Shown in pieces: positions 55,801 to 64,000 of a DNA stretch of 64,000 nucleotides. Below the pieces are notes generated by a model. That model saw nothing but the letters and a program-made list of their open reading frames with translations, was not told where the DNA came from and did no database searches. This DNA is from Paracoccus sp. MC1862 (GTDB taxonomy: Bacteria > Pseudomonadota > Alphaproteobacteria > Rhodobacterales > Rhodobacteraceae). The DNA lies in assembly GCF_016617715.1 (NCBI RefSeq), contig NZ_CP067225.1, positions 3,044,001 to 3,108,000 of the forward strand. The letters are read 5' to 3'. The position numbers were made by a program, and so were the translations under genes. Numbering within the stretch: position 1 is the stretch's first letter; every line of letters begins with the position of its first letter.

Positions 55801-56625
55801 TCAGCTGTGGTCCTGGGCAAGCAGATGCGCCTCGGGCCGGATCACCCGCACGAAGCCTTCGGTGAGGCATTCCGCCAGGATGCCGGGCGGCAGCGTGGAC
55901 ATTCGCAGGTAAAGCTGGTCGAGGCCCGCATTGCCGTCCCTTGCTTCCGCCTCGGCGATCAGTGCCTGCTGACGCTCTCTGAACCGTCCTGCCATCGGAA
56001 CCGAGACCTCGCTGCGGATGCGCCGCAGGTGCTTTTCCTTCCACATCTCGGGCGATAGCGTGTCGTAGTGCCGCAGCACCAATTGCGGCGCCTGCTGCCG
56101 CATCAGAAAGCCGTTGATCCGCTCCTGCTTCTTGTGGTGCAAAGGCATGCGTCCGACATCCGCCTTTGCCCGGATGAAGGACTTGCCGAGGATATGCCCC
56201 CACAAGCCATATTTTGAAGCGTTCCAAAGATCGCCATAGGCCTGCTGCGAGATGGCGCGATAGGCTCTCGGCCTTCCCCGTTCGTCGAAGAAGAACTTGA
56301 AGAAAGGCGTCCTGAACATTGTGTGTTGACTTGGCGGGGCGGCATAGACCGCCTCGGCGGTGTTGATGACGATGCCGCCGACGTCATCGGGGATCAGGCC
56401 CAGCACTTCGCCCACATCCTGCGCGGACCAGATCAGTTCATCCACGTCGCAATGCAGGAGCCAGTCCGTTTCGCACCAGGCCTTGGCTTTTGTTGCGTTG
56501 TGGACCTGGCGATCCTCCAGCGCGTCCGGCCGGCCTCGCCTCCACCATCGACCTTGGCAGACGGTGTTCCGGACCCCGTGGAGCGCGACATTGCAGGCCA
56601 CCGACGCGTCGTCATGGAACAGGAA
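55801..56625 (-). pseudogene. Glycosyltransferase, N-terminus lost at an IS21-family element
   Basis: The readable frame begins at the IS edge as FLFHDDASVACNVALHGV and continues with LLHCDVDELIW, the acidic motif of the PF13704-like group. It ends at residue ~275 with a family-like C-terminus. The first ~30 residues, including the DEAPF-type start, are missing. A shorter product from an internal start would lack the first strand. Its stop faces the bfr terminator. Confidence 0.85.
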
Positions 56626-56698
56626 TGTTGATTTCCACTCGGAACTGACCCGGGTTTTCCATCGAGAACTGACCCACCCTCAGGTTATGTTTCGTGGG

Positions 56699-57493
56699 TT
56701 AGGCTTGGGTCAAGGCATGGCCGGCCTCCTTGGTTTTCCTGGCTGCTGCGGCTGAGCTTGCCTTGAAGCGGAAGCTGTCGTTTCCGGTCTCCAGGATGTG
56801 GCAGCGGTGGGTGAGGCGATCGAGCAGCGCGGTGGTCATTTTGGCATCGCCGAAGACGGTGGCCCATTCGCTGAAGCTCAGGTTGGTGGTGATGACAACG
56901 CTGGTGCGCTCATAGAGCTTGCTCAGAAGGTGGAAGAGCAGCGCACCGCCTGAAGCGCTGAACGGCAAGTAGCCCAGTTCGTCCAGGATCACGAGATCGA
57001 GCCGGGTCAATCCCTCCGCGATCTGGCCCGCCTTGCCCTTGGTTTTCTCCTGCTCGAGGGCATTGACGAGTTCGATGGTGGAGAAGAAGCGGACCTTCCG
57101 GCGGTGGTGTTCGATGGCCTGGATGCCCAGGGCGGTTGCGACATGGGTCTTGCCGGTGCCCGGCCCGCCGATCAGCACGACATTCTGCGCGCCGTCGATG
57201 AACTCGCAGCGGTGGAGCTGGCGCACCGTGACCTCGTTGATCTCGCTGGCAGCGAAGTCGAAGCCCGAGAGATCCTTGTAGGCCGGGAAGCGCGCGGCCT
57301 TCATGTGATAGGCAATGGAGCGCACTTCGCGTTCCGCCAGTTCGGCCTTCAGCAGCTGGGACAGGATCGGCACGGCTGTCTCGAATGCCGGCGCCCCCTG
57401 TTCGATCAGGTCGGTGACGGCCTGGGCCATGCCGTGCATCTTCAGGCTGCGGAGCATGATGACGATGGCGCCGCTGGCGGGATCATGACGCAT
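56699..57493 (-). CDS. istB: IS21 helper ATPase IstB
   Basis: This 264-residue AAA+ protein helps target selection by the IS21 transposase. It has Walker A ([14 protein letters not shown]), Walker [13 protein letters not shown] and the sensor-like [12 protein letters not shown] 57493 overlaps the end of istA by 11 bases, showing coupling. It looks intact. Confidence 0.93.
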   Translation of the reverse strand: MRHDPASGAIVIMLRSLKMHGMAQAVTDLIEQGAPAFETAVPILSQLLKAELAEREVRSIAYHMKAARFPAYKDLSGFDFAASEINEVTVRQLHRCEFIDGAQNVVLIGGPGTGKTHVATALGIQAIEHHRRKVRFFSTIELVNALEQEKTKGKAGQIAEGLTRLDLVILDELGYLPFSASGGALLFHLLSKLYERTSVVITTNLSFSEWATVFGDAKMTTALLDRLTHRCHILETGNDSFRFKASSAAAARKTKEAGHALTQA

Positions 57494-59012
57494 GGCGGTC
57501 TCCGATCTGCGCCCGCAGGTCGTCATAGCGTTCGACATTGGCCTTCGGCTCATGGCGCAGGATCAGCGCCTCCGGTGTGTCGATGTTCGGGCCGCCGGTC
57601 GTCTTGCCATCGATCAGCCTGTGCAGGAGATTCAACACATGGGTCTTGGTCGCGACGCCTTCGGCCAGGGCCATTTCCACAGCAACCAGCACAGCCTGTT
57701 CATCATGCTGCAGGACCAGCGCCAGGATATCGACCATCTCGCGATCGCCACCGGGTCGTCGCAGCATCTGGTCCTGCAACTGTCGGAAGGCCGCGGGCAG
57801 TTCCGCGAAGGGCGCACCGTTCCTGAGGGCACCCGGCTTGCGCTGGATGACGGCCAGATAATGCCGCCAGTCATAGATCGTGCGAGGCGGCAGGTGATGG
57901 GACCGCTGGATCACCCGCCCATGTTCGCACAGGATCTGTCCCTCGGCGGCAACCACCAGCCGATCCGGGTAGACCCTGAGGCTGACAGGACGGTTGGCAA
58001 AGGACGCCGGCACGCTGTAGCGGTTGCGCTCGAAGCTGATCAGGCAGGTGGGTGAGACACGCTTGCTCCGCTCGACGAAGCCGTCGAAGGCAGGCGGCAG
58101 CGGCATCAGCGCGGCCTGTTCTTCGGCCCAGGCGTCGGCGACGGTTCCGGGCAGAACCCCGTGCGGGATCTCGCGCCACAACTCCAGGCAGCGCCGTTCC
58201 AGCCAGGCGTTCAGCGCCGCCAGGTCAGGAAAGTTCGGCATCGGCTGCCACAAACGAGGCCGGGCATCCTGAACGTTCTTCTCGACCTGTCCCTTCTCCC
58301 ATCCCGCGGCAGGATTGCAGAACTCCGGCTCGAAGACATAGTGGTTGGTCATGGCGAGGAAGCGGATGTTGACCTGCCGTTCCTTGCCGCGGCCAACGCG
58401 GTCAACCGCTGTCTTCATGTTATCGTAGATGCCGCGACCCGGCACGCCGCCAAAGACGCGGAACCCGTGCCAATGGGCATCGAACAGCATCTCGTGGGTT
58501 TGCAGCAGATAGGCCCGAACCAGGAAGGCCCGGCTGTGTGCCAGCTTGATGTGGGCGACCTGAAGCTTCGTGCGCTCCCCGCCCAGAACCGCGTAGTCCT
58601 CGCTCCAATCGAACTGGAACGCCTCGCCCGGACGAAAGACCAAGGGGACGAAGGTGCCGCGGCCCGTCGTCTGCTGCTCGCGCTGCCGGTCCATCCGCCA
58701 TTGCCGGGCGAAGGCCGCGACCCGGCCGTAGGAGCCGGTGAAGCCGAGCGCCACGAGGTCGGCATGGAGTTGCTTCAGCGTCCGGCGCTGCTTGCGTGAC
58801 TTGCCGGCTTCCGTCTTCAGCCACGCCGCCAGCTTCTCGGAAAACGGATCGAGCTTGCTCGGCCGATCAGGCGTCGCGAACCTCGGCTCGATGGTCCCAG
58901 CGCTCAGATACTTCCTGATGGTGTTGCGCGACAGGCCGGTCCGCCGTGCGATCTCCCGGATCGGCAGCTTCTCCCGCAACGCCATGCGTCGGATGATGTT
59001 CAAAAGTCCCAT
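57483..59012 (-). CDS. istA: IS21 transposase IstA
   Basis: This 509-residue transposase has an N-terminal helix-turn-helix ([21 protein letters not shown]). An rve/DDE core has the D of FQFDWSEDY, the D of [13 protein letters not shown] and a downstream E in the [10 protein letters not shown] stretch. A C-terminal beta domain follows. ATG 59012 is used; ATG 59021 is possible. No frameshift is seen. Confidence 0.92.
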   Translation of the reverse strand: MGLLNIIRRMALREKLPIREIARRTGLSRNTIRKYLSAGTIEPRFATPDRPSKLDPFSEKLAAWLKTEAGKSRKQRRTLKQLHADLVALGFTGSYGRVAAFARQWRMDRQREQQTTGRGTFVPLVFRPGEAFQFDWSEDYAVLGGERTKLQVAHIKLAHSRAFLVRAYLLQTHEMLFDAHWHGFRVFGGVPGRGIYDNMKTAVDRVGRGKERQVNIRFLAMTNHYVFEPEFCNPAAGWEKGQVEKNVQDARPRLWQPMPNFPDLAALNAWLERRCLELWREIPHGVLPGTVADAWAEEQAALMPLPPAFDGFVERSKRVSPTCLISFERNRYSVPASFANRPVSLRVYPDRLVVAAEGQILCEHGRVIQRSHHLPPRTIYDWRHYLAVIQRKPGALRNGAPFAELPAAFRQLQDQMLRRPGGDREMVDILALVLQHDEQAVLVAVEMALAEGVATKTHVLNLLHRLIDGKTTGGPNIDTPEALILRHEPKANVERYDDLRAQIGDRHAS

Positions 59013-59123
59013 GTGGATCACTCCATTACCCCCGCCGCGCTCCGCTTTGGGGAAGGTTCACATGGGTCAGTTCTCAGTGGAAATTACGCCCCTACCCGGG
59101 TCAGTTCCGGGTGGAAATCAACA

Positions 59124-59675
59124 CGCATCGACTCTGTCTGGACCCTTGAGGACGAACGCCGGTTTCTCGACACCGCCCCCTCTCATATCGGCCTGGCGTT
59201 CATGCTGGCGATCTGGACCGGGCAACGGCAAGGCGACCTGCTGCGGCTCAAATGGTCCGCCTATGACGGCAAGGAAATCCGTCTGCGCCAGAGCAAGACA
59301 AGTGCGCGCGTCACTATTACTGTCGGGGAACCGCTGCGGCTGATCCTCGACAACACCGAGCGGACAACCGAAACGATTCTTGCCACGTCGCGCCAAACCC
59401 CGTGGACCGAGTCGGGCTTCCGCTCATCTTGGCGCACCGCCTGCGAAGCGGCGGGCATTGACGGACTTACCTTTCACGACCTGCGGGGGACGGCTGTGAC
59501 CCGCCTTGCTGTCGCTGGCGCGACGACGCCTGAGATTGGAACCATCACCGGGCACAGTCTCAAGCAAGTCGAAGCGATACTGGATTCCCACTACCTGAGC
59601 CGCGACTCGGCGCTTGGTCTGTCGGCTATCAGGAAGCGGGAAATCTACGAGGGAGCGATTAAGACTCCCAACTAA
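59124..59675 (+). pseudogene. Tyrosine recombinase, catalytic half only
   Basis: The frame begins at the IS edge as RIDSVWTLEDERRFL and runs for about 183 residues. Catalytic residues are present: Arg in TGQRQGDLLRL, Lys in QSKT, HxxR in FHDLRGTAVTRL, His in ITGHSLKQ and Tyr in DSHYLSR. The N-terminal arm/core-binding domain is missing, so the protein is unlikely to work. It points to tRNA-Met 57 bases away, as for an integrase next to its attachment site. Confidence 0.88.
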
Positions 59676-59732
59676 GCGCCCAACTGTTCTATAGTGCCAA
59701 ACACTCACAGAGGAAAAACGCTTTAAGATCAA

Positions 59733-59809
59733 TGGTAGCGGAGGAGGGACTTGAACCCCCGACACGCGGATTATGATTCCGCTGCTCTAACCAACTGAGC
59801 TACTCCGCC
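59733..59809 (-). tRNA. tRNA-Met (anticodon CAT)
   Basis: The 77-nt gene has acceptor GGCGGAG, anticodon loop ATCATAA between GCGGA and TCCGC, and a T arm with GGTTCAAGTCC. An encoded CCA lies at 59733-59735. The first base pairs normally, so it is an elongator, not an initiator. Its 3' end faces the recombinase remnant. Confidence 0.95.
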
Positions 59810-59972
59810 CCAAGCATCCCGCGAGAGGTGCGGGCGATTTAGGGCCACCAAGGCCATGCGTCAAGCGGATTCGCGGCCAACCGCCATGCGGCCCTTGCCG
59901 GGCAGGGCAGGGTCGTGCAGGGAAACCGGGCGCGCCGCGGGGCGTTGAAGCAGGGATAGCAAGGGGTTGCAG

Positions 59973-60902
59973 ATGGCGGACGATCCGTATGCCGCGCTGG
60001 GTGTGTCGAAGACGGCAAGCGACGCCGAGATCAAGAAGGCCTATCGCAAGATCGCCAAGACCGATCACCCGGACCTGACCGACGATCCGAAGGCGCATGA
60101 CCGCTTCAAGGCGGCTTCGGCGGCTTACGACCTGCTGAAGGACCCCGATCAGCGCGCCCGATTCGACCGGGGCGAGATCGATGCCCAGGGGCAGGAACGC
60201 CCGCAGCGCCGCTATTACCGCGATTTCTCGGAATCGCCCGACAATCCGTATCGCGGGCAGGCGCATTACGGCGATTTCTCGGATGTCTTCGCCGACCTGT
60301 TCGGGGAAGGCGGGCGCGGCACCCGGCAGGCCGGCTTCGGCGGCGCCCGCAGCTTCGACATGCGCGGGCAGGACCATCGCTATACGCTGGAGGTCGATTT
60401 CATGACCGCGGCCCGGGGCGGCACCACGCGCATCACCCTGCCGGACGGCAATGTGCTGGACGTGACGATCCCGCCCGGAACCCGCGACGGCCAGACCATC
60501 CGGCTGCGCGGCAAGGGCGGCGCCGGGATGGGCAACGGCCCCGCGGGGGACGCGCTGCTGGCGATCACCGTGCGCGACGATCCCGACTGGCGGCGCGAGG
60601 GCGACGACGTGACCACGGTGCTGCCGATCTCGCTGGACGAGGCGGTGCTGGGCGGCAAGGTCGAGGCGCCCACGATCGACGGGCCGGTGATGCTGACGAT
60701 CCCGCGGGGCGCCTCCTCGGGGCAGAAGCTGCGGTTGCGCGGACGGGGGCTGGCGGGCGCGGGCGGCCGGCGCGGCGACCAGCATGTGGAACTGCGCGTG
60801 GTCATGCCGCCGAAGATCGACGACGGGCTGGCCCGCTTTGTCGAGAACTGGCGCAAGGATCACGCCTATGATCCCCGCGCGCAGGGAGGGAAGGCACGAT
60901 GA
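59973..60902 (+). CDS. cbpA: DnaJ-like curved-DNA-binding co-chaperone
   Basis: This 309-residue protein has a J domain at residues 4-65 (DPYAALGVSKTASDAEIKKAY) with an HPD motif (TDHPDLTDD). It lacks the zinc-finger region of DnaJ and has two beta-barrel substrate domains (GTTRITLPDGNVLDVTIPPG). This is the CbpA form. AAGGGG precedes ATG 59973. The stop overlaps the cbpM start as ATGA. Confidence 0.9.
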   Translation: MADDPYAALGVSKTASDAEIKKAYRKIAKTDHPDLTDDPKAHDRFKAASAAYDLLKDPDQRARFDRGEIDAQGQERPQRRYYRDFSESPDNPYRGQAHYGDFSDVFADLFGEGGRGTRQAGFGGARSFDMRGQDHRYTLEVDFMTAARGGTTRITLPDGNVLDVTIPPGTRDGQTIRLRGKGGAGMGNGPAGDALLAITVRDDPDWRREGDDVTTVLPISLDEAVLGGKVEAPTIDGPVMLTIPRGASSGQKLRLRGRGLAGAGGRRGDQHVELRVVMPPKIDDGLARFVENWRKDHAYDPRAQGGKAR

Positions 60903-61255
60903 CCCGCCGTTCGATGACCCGGGACGAGATCCTCGCGCTGATCCCCGAACTCTCGGACGAGGCGCTTGCGGTGCTGACCGAGGCGGGGATCGTCCAGCCC
61001 GTCCTGGGCGCGGCCGAGCCGCGCTTCCGCGAGATCGACGCGGCCCGCCTGCAGCTTGCCGTGGACCTTGAAGAGATCTTCCGGCTCGACCCCGACGGGC
61101 TTGCGCTGGTGCTGTCGCTCATCGACCAGTTGAACGGGTTGAAGCGAGAAATGCAGGCGGTGCTGGGCGCGCTGGCCGAAGAGCCGCCCGAAACCCGCGC
61201 CCGGCTGCGCCGCGTGATCCGGGAAACCCGCATCCTGCGGGTGCAGGGTGAGTGA
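60899..61255 (+). CDS. cbpM: Chaperone modulator CbpM-like
   Basis: This 118-residue protein has a MerR-like helical start (TRDEILALIPELSDEALAVL, then EAGIVQPVLGAAEPRFREI). The C-terminal half is a coiled coil (LVLSLIDQLNGLKREMQAVL). CbpM binds the J domain of CbpA and inhibits it. The gene order and overlap support this call. Confidence 0.85.
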   Translation: MTRRSMTRDEILALIPELSDEALAVLTEAGIVQPVLGAAEPRFREIDAARLQLAVDLEEIFRLDPDGLALVLSLIDQLNGLKREMQAVLGALAEEPPETRARLRRVIRETRILRVQGE

Positions 61256-61697
61256 CGGCGTCCGCCTGCGTCCCGGCGGCCCGCCTCTGGACCTCGCCGC
61301 GGCCGAGGGCGGCTGCCATTGCGGGGCGGTGCGTTTCCGGGTGAGGCTGGCCGAGGGCCTCGCCTCGGCCCGGTGCTGCGACTGCTCCTATTGCCGGATG
61401 CGGGGCAGCATCTCGGTCACTGTCGCCGAGGGCGGGTTCGAACTGCTCTCGGGCGCTGATCGCCTCGCGACCTATCGCTTCAACACCGGGGTCGCGGCCC
61501 ATCACTTCTGCCGGTGCTGCGGCATCAACACCCATCATGAACGCCGGTCGGTGCCGGGGCAGGTTGCCGTCAGCGCCGCCTGCCTGGACGGGGTGAGTCC
61601 CTTCGATTTCCTTGACCTGCCGGTCTCGGACGGGGTGCATCACCCCTCGGACGGGGGCGGCGGACGCGCCGGGATGCTGCGCTACAGTCCCGCGTAA
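61248..61697 (+). CDS. GFA family zinc-binding protein
   Basis: This 149-residue protein has three cysteine clusters: GGCHCGAVRFRV, CCDCSYCRM and FCRCCGINTHHE. These form the two zinc sites of the glutathione-dependent formaldehyde-activating (GFA/CENP-V) family. Activity on S-hydroxymethylglutathione is known for few members. GTG 61248 overlaps cbpM. The 3' end overlaps rlmJ by 16 bases, convergent. Confidence 0.85.
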   Translation: MSDGVRLRPGGPPLDLAAAEGGCHCGAVRFRVRLAEGLASARCCDCSYCRMRGSISVTVAEGGFELLSGADRLATYRFNTGVAAHHFCRCCGINTHHERRSVPGQVAVSAACLDGVSPFDFLDLPVSDGVHHPSDGGGGRAGMLRYSPA

Positions 61698-62458
61698 AGG
61701 GCGGCAAGACGGTCCGCCTCGGCATCCAGCCCATAGGGCGGGTTGATGACGAACATCCCCGATCCGACCATGCCATGTCCCGGACGGGCCGGGGGAAAGC
61801 GCACCTCGGACCGCAGCGCCTGCGGATGGGTGGCGGCCAGCGCCCCGACCATGGGGCGGTGGCGGTCGTCGGTCAGGACCGGATACCACAGGGCGATCAC
61901 GCCGACGTTCCACTTGCGCGCCATGCGGGTGATCCAGTCGGACATGCGGTCATAGTCGGGCTTGACCTCGTAGCTCGGGTCCACCAGCAGCATCCCGCGC
62001 CGGGGCGTCGGCGGAATCAGGGCGTTGGCCATGGCGAAGCCGTCCTGATGGTGAAGGCGCGCGAAACCGGCGACCTCGGCCAGCGCGGCTTGTTCGGCCG
62101 GGTGCAGTTCCGCCAGATGGGCGGCATCCTGCGGCCGCAGGAAATGCGCTGCGATCAGCGGAGAGCCGGGATAGGAATCGGGGCCATGCTGCGCACGGAT
62201 GGCTGCCAGCGCCTCGCGCAAGGGGTGGTCCTGCGGCAGCCAGCCCGAAGACAGCGCCCTGACGATGCCCACTTCCGCCTCGCCGGTCTTCAGTGCGGCT
62301 TCGGCACGCAGGTTGTAAAGCCCGCGGCCGGCATGGGTCTCGATATAGCTGAGGGGCTTGGGCTTCCCGGTCAGCCGCGCCAATGCGGTCGCAAGCAGCG
62401 CGTGCTTGTGCACATCCGCCAGGTTCCCGGCATGAAAGGCGTGCTGATAGGACAACAT
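61682..62458 (-). CDS. rlmJ: 23S rRNA adenine-2030 N6-methyltransferase
   Basis: This 258-residue enzyme methylates A2030 of 23S rRNA. It begins MLSYQHAFHAGNLADVHKHA, a near-invariant RlmJ start, has YIETHAGRGLYNL as SAM motif I, and MLLVDPSYEVKPDY with the catalytic DPSYE. Length is slightly short but complete. Just upstream on the same strand lies the cuckoo RNA array. Confidence 0.93.
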   Translation of the reverse strand: MLSYQHAFHAGNLADVHKHALLATALARLTGKPKPLSYIETHAGRGLYNLRAEAALKTGEAEVGIVRALSSGWLPQDHPLREALAAIRAQHGPDSYPGSPLIAAHFLRPQDAAHLAELHPAEQAALAEVAGFARLHHQDGFAMANALIPPTPRRGMLLVDPSYEVKPDYDRMSDWITRMARKWNVGVIALWYPVLTDDRHRPMVGALAATHPQALRSEVRFPPARPGHGMVGSGMFVINPPYGLDAEADRLAALYAGL

Positions 62459-62501
62459 GGCGCGTGCCTAGCCGCCGCTGTCACCGATGGAAAGAGAGGA
62501 A

Positions 62502-62612
62502 GCGGCGACCCCGGGGAGGAGGAGAGGGGTCGCCGCCGACAACGCGCCCAGGGAGGAGGAGAGGGCGGCGTTGCAATCGGATCGCTGCCGGGGAGGAGGT
62601 CGGCTGCGATCC
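62502..62612 (-). ncRNA. Triple hairpin array with CCTCCTCCC loops (cuckoo/CcsR-like RNA)
   Basis: Read on the minus strand, three successive stem-loops each show a CCTCCTCCC-type (anti-Shine-Dalgarno) loop. Stem 1: 62502-62512 with 62526-62536 (11 perfect pairs, 13-base loop). Stem 2: 62541-62549 with 62563-62572 (one bulge, 13-base loop). Stem 3: 62579-62589 with 62602-62612 (one mismatch, 12-base loop). This matches the cuckoo RNA family, which includes the stress-induced CcsR RNAs of Rhodobacter sphaeroides. The loops can pair with ribosome-binding sites or with CcaF-type proteins. No short DUF1127 (CcaF1-like) gene is visible upstream. Confidence 0.82.
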
Positions 62613-62895
62613 ATGTCCGTAAGATGGCCCGGTTGCTGCAAATGCACAACGGCTTTTTGCGCCTATCTGTTATGCTGCAGGCGCATGGTTGAACCGCCTC
62701 AGGGTTGTTCGCTTCCTAGAAGTTCGCAGAAATCTATTATCATACACTCGGAAGATGTATCACCTATGTGTGTGACGCAACGGAAATCAGGAACTTTTTT
62801 CTTAATGCTGCAAAGCAGCATTTTTCCGGCGTCTGGTTCCCGCAGATGCCAGCGCCTATATCGCCCCAAGGACAGCAAGAAGGATGGGCGGCAGG
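62613..62895. other. AT-richer intergenic region upstream of mrp
   Basis: This 283-bp stretch has lower GC than its surroundings, especially 62725-62825. It should hold the minus-strand promoter of the cuckoo array and the plus-strand promoter of mrp. An extended -10-like TGTTATGCT lies at 62668-62676 on the plus strand. I see no gene. Confidence 0.5.
62804..62825 (+). terminator. Rho-independent terminator on the plus strand upstream of mrp
   Basis: A perfect 8-bp stem, AATGCTGC (62804-62811) with GCAGCATT (62815-62822), has an AAA loop and is followed by TTT. It ends a plus-strand transcript about 70 bases before the mrp ATG. No annotated plus-strand gene lies before it, so it may end a small RNA or act as a leader attenuator. 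Confidence 0.75.
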
Positions 62896-64000
62896 ATGAC
62901 GGCGAATCGCGACAGGGTCATGCAGGAACTTTCGGCCATCCCCGTTCCGGGCGGCAGCAATCTCGTCGATGCCGACCTTGTGCGCGCCCTGACCATCACG
63001 GATGACGAGGTGAGCTTCGTCATCGAGGCCCCGGATGCGGTCCTTGCCCGTGCGCTGGACAGCGCAAGCAAGGATGCCGAGGCGCGATTGCGCGCTCTCG
63101 GGTTTTCAAGGGTCCGCATCGTCACCACCGCGCAGGCCGGCCGCGCGCCGCAGGTCACCGCCCGCTCTGGTCAGGGGGCGGACCCCGGCGCAGGCGCCCC
63201 CCCCAGCCTGAAGCTCGGCCGTCACCCCACACCGCAGGCCGGCCCGGAGACAATTCCCGGCGTGGACCGCATCCTTGCCATCGGCTCGGGCAAGGGCGGG
63301 GTCGGCAAGTCCACGCTGACGACGAACCTCGCCGTCGCGCTGGCCCGCGCCGGGCGGCGGGTGGGGGTGCTGGATGCCGACATCTACGGCCCCAGCCAGC
63401 CCCGGATGCTGGGCGTGACCGACCGCCCCCGCAGCGAGAACGACCGCATCATTCCCATCCGCGCCCATGGCGTCACCATGATGTCGCTGGGCTTGATGAT
63501 GAAGGAAGGCGAGGCCGTCGTCTGGCGCGGCCCGATGCTGATGGGCGCGCTGCAGCAGATGCTGAACCAGGTGGAATGGGGCGAGCTTGACGCGCTGCTG
63601 GTGGACCTGCCCCCCGGCACCGGCGACGTCCAGCTGAGCCTGTGCCAGAAGGCGCCGGTGACGGGTGCCATCATCGTGTCCACCCCGCAGGACGTGGCGC
63701 TGATCGACGCCCGCCGCGCCATCGACATGTTCGACAAGCTGAAGACCCCAATTCTGGGGCTGGTCGAGAACATGTCGTCCTATGTCTGCCCGAACTGCGG
63801 GCACGAGGCGCATCTGTTCGGCCATGGCGGGGTCGCCGCCGAGGCGCAGGCGCGCGGCTTGCCCTTCCTCGGTTCGGTGCCGCTGGACCTGTCGGTGCGA
63901 CTCGGGGGCGACTCGGGCCAGCCGGTGGCCCTGGGGCAGGGGCCGATTGCTGATGCCTATGCCGATCTCGCGCAACGGCTGGTCCGGGGCGGGATGGCCT
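62896..64000 (+). CDS. mrp: Mrp/ApbC iron-sulfur cluster carrier ATPase (3' end beyond window)
   Basis: This incomplete protein shows about 368 residues. The N-terminal MrpN/FeS assembly domain (LVRALTITDDEVSFVIEAP) is followed by an Ala/Pro linker. The P-loop ATPase core has AIGSGKGGVGKSTLTTNL near 138. GVLDADIYGPSQPRML, LLVDLPPGTGDVQLSLC and the scaffold CxxC YVCPNCGHEA follow. It holds and transfers [4Fe-4S] clusters. ATG 62896 is used; ATG 62884 in the same frame is possible. Confidence 0.93.
   Translation, partial: MTANRDRVMQELSAIPVPGGSNLVDADLVRALTITDDEVSFVIEAPDAVLARALDSASKDAEARLRALGFSRVRIVTTAQAGRAPQVTARSGQGADPGAGAPPSLKLGRHPTPQAGPETIPGVDRILAIGSGKGGVGKSTLTTNLAVALARAGRRVGVLDADIYGPSQPRMLGVTDRPRSENDRIIPIRAHGVTMMSLGLMMKEGEAVVWRGPMLMGALQQMLNQVEWGELDALLVDLPPGTGDVQLSLCQKAPVTGAIIVSTPQDVALIDARRAIDMFDKLKTPILGLVENMSSYVCPNCGHEAHLFGHGGVAAEAQARGLPFLGSVPLDLSVRLGGDSGQPVALGQGPIADAYADLAQRLVRGGMA

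Larger units (their letters stand above)
56626..59123 (-). mobile_element. IS21-family insertion sequence, complete
   Basis: This 2,498-bp element has near-identical ends: TGTTGATTTCCAC on the left and the same sequence read inward on the right. Each end has two transposase-site repeats. The left repeats are at 56632-56651 and 56656-56675; the right repeats are at 59064-59083 and 59098-59117. All share GAACTGACCC. It carries istA and istB. The bases next to it (AGGAA left, CGCAT right) do not form a target duplication. Confidence 0.93.

Noticed and set aside
56621..59128. Target duplication around IS21
   Set aside because: The 5-8 bases next to the two ends do not match in any alignment I tried.

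Overview
The window is about 64 kb of GC-rich DNA from an alphaproteobacterium, most likely a Rhodobacteraceae member close to Paracoccus. This rests on protein content (RTX/Hint surface proteins, the lysC-ptsP pair, zur-znuCB divergent from znuA, a hemP-bfd-bfr cluster, a CbpA/CbpM pair) and on a Rhodobacterales-type cuckoo (CcsR-like) RNA hairpin array. No similarity search was possible. All calls come from motifs, family knowledge and gene order.

Layout. 1-4.8 kb: a ConA-like protein, an RTX-tailed type I sulfatase and an RTX-tailed GH5-like glycosidase. 5.1-12.2 kb: a surface-polysaccharide glycosyltransferase block on the minus strand. One of its genes is split by a 1,059-bp IS481-family element; another is a glycosyltransferase-methyltransferase fusion. 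12.3-14.4 kb: UDP-glucose dehydrogenase and a UDP-glucuronate epimerase-type enzyme, which supply acidic sugar nucleotides. 14.4-18.6 kb: a flavin monooxygenase and modE-modABC with an operator-like palindrome before modA. 18.6-21.2 kb: a VOC protein, then a decayed patch of truncated cytochrome b561, truncated FecCD permease and a frameshifted siderophore ATPase. 21.3-25.8 kb: Kdo transferase, a DUF1178 protein and a large RTX-Hint protein. 26.1-32.7 kb: lysC, ptsP and the zinc regulon. 32.7-35.3 kb: an AcoR-like regulator and aldehyde dehydrogenase. 35.4-39.1 kb: tRNA-Arg, a histidine kinase, rpmH-rnpA-yidD and ttcA. 39.1-45.8 kb: nitrilase, GNAT, SnoaL, phosphomannomutase and an ABC capsule exporter (kpsT, kpsE-like, kpsM). 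45.8-52 kb: engB, MOSC, yidC, a PfkB kinase, a metallopeptidase and gltX. 52-55.8 kb: tonB-exbD-exbB divergent from hemP-bfd-bfr. 55.8-59.8 kb: an N-terminally cut glycosyltransferase, a complete IS21-family element, an N-terminally cut tyrosine recombinase and tRNA-Met. 59.9-64 kb: cbpA-cbpM, a GFA protein, rlmJ, the cuckoo RNA array and mrp, which runs off the end.

The main theme is surface polysaccharide. The nucleotide-sugar enzymes, phosphomannomutase, glycosyltransferases and KpsMTE-like exporter could make and export a charged polymer. The RTX sulfatase and glycosidase could trim or modify it outside the cell (inference). Metal homeostasis is the second theme: Mo, Zn and Fe loci each carry palindromic operator candidates. 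Two IS insertions and one deletion/frameshift patch show recent remodelling, and three of the four damaged loci are surface or iron-uptake functions.
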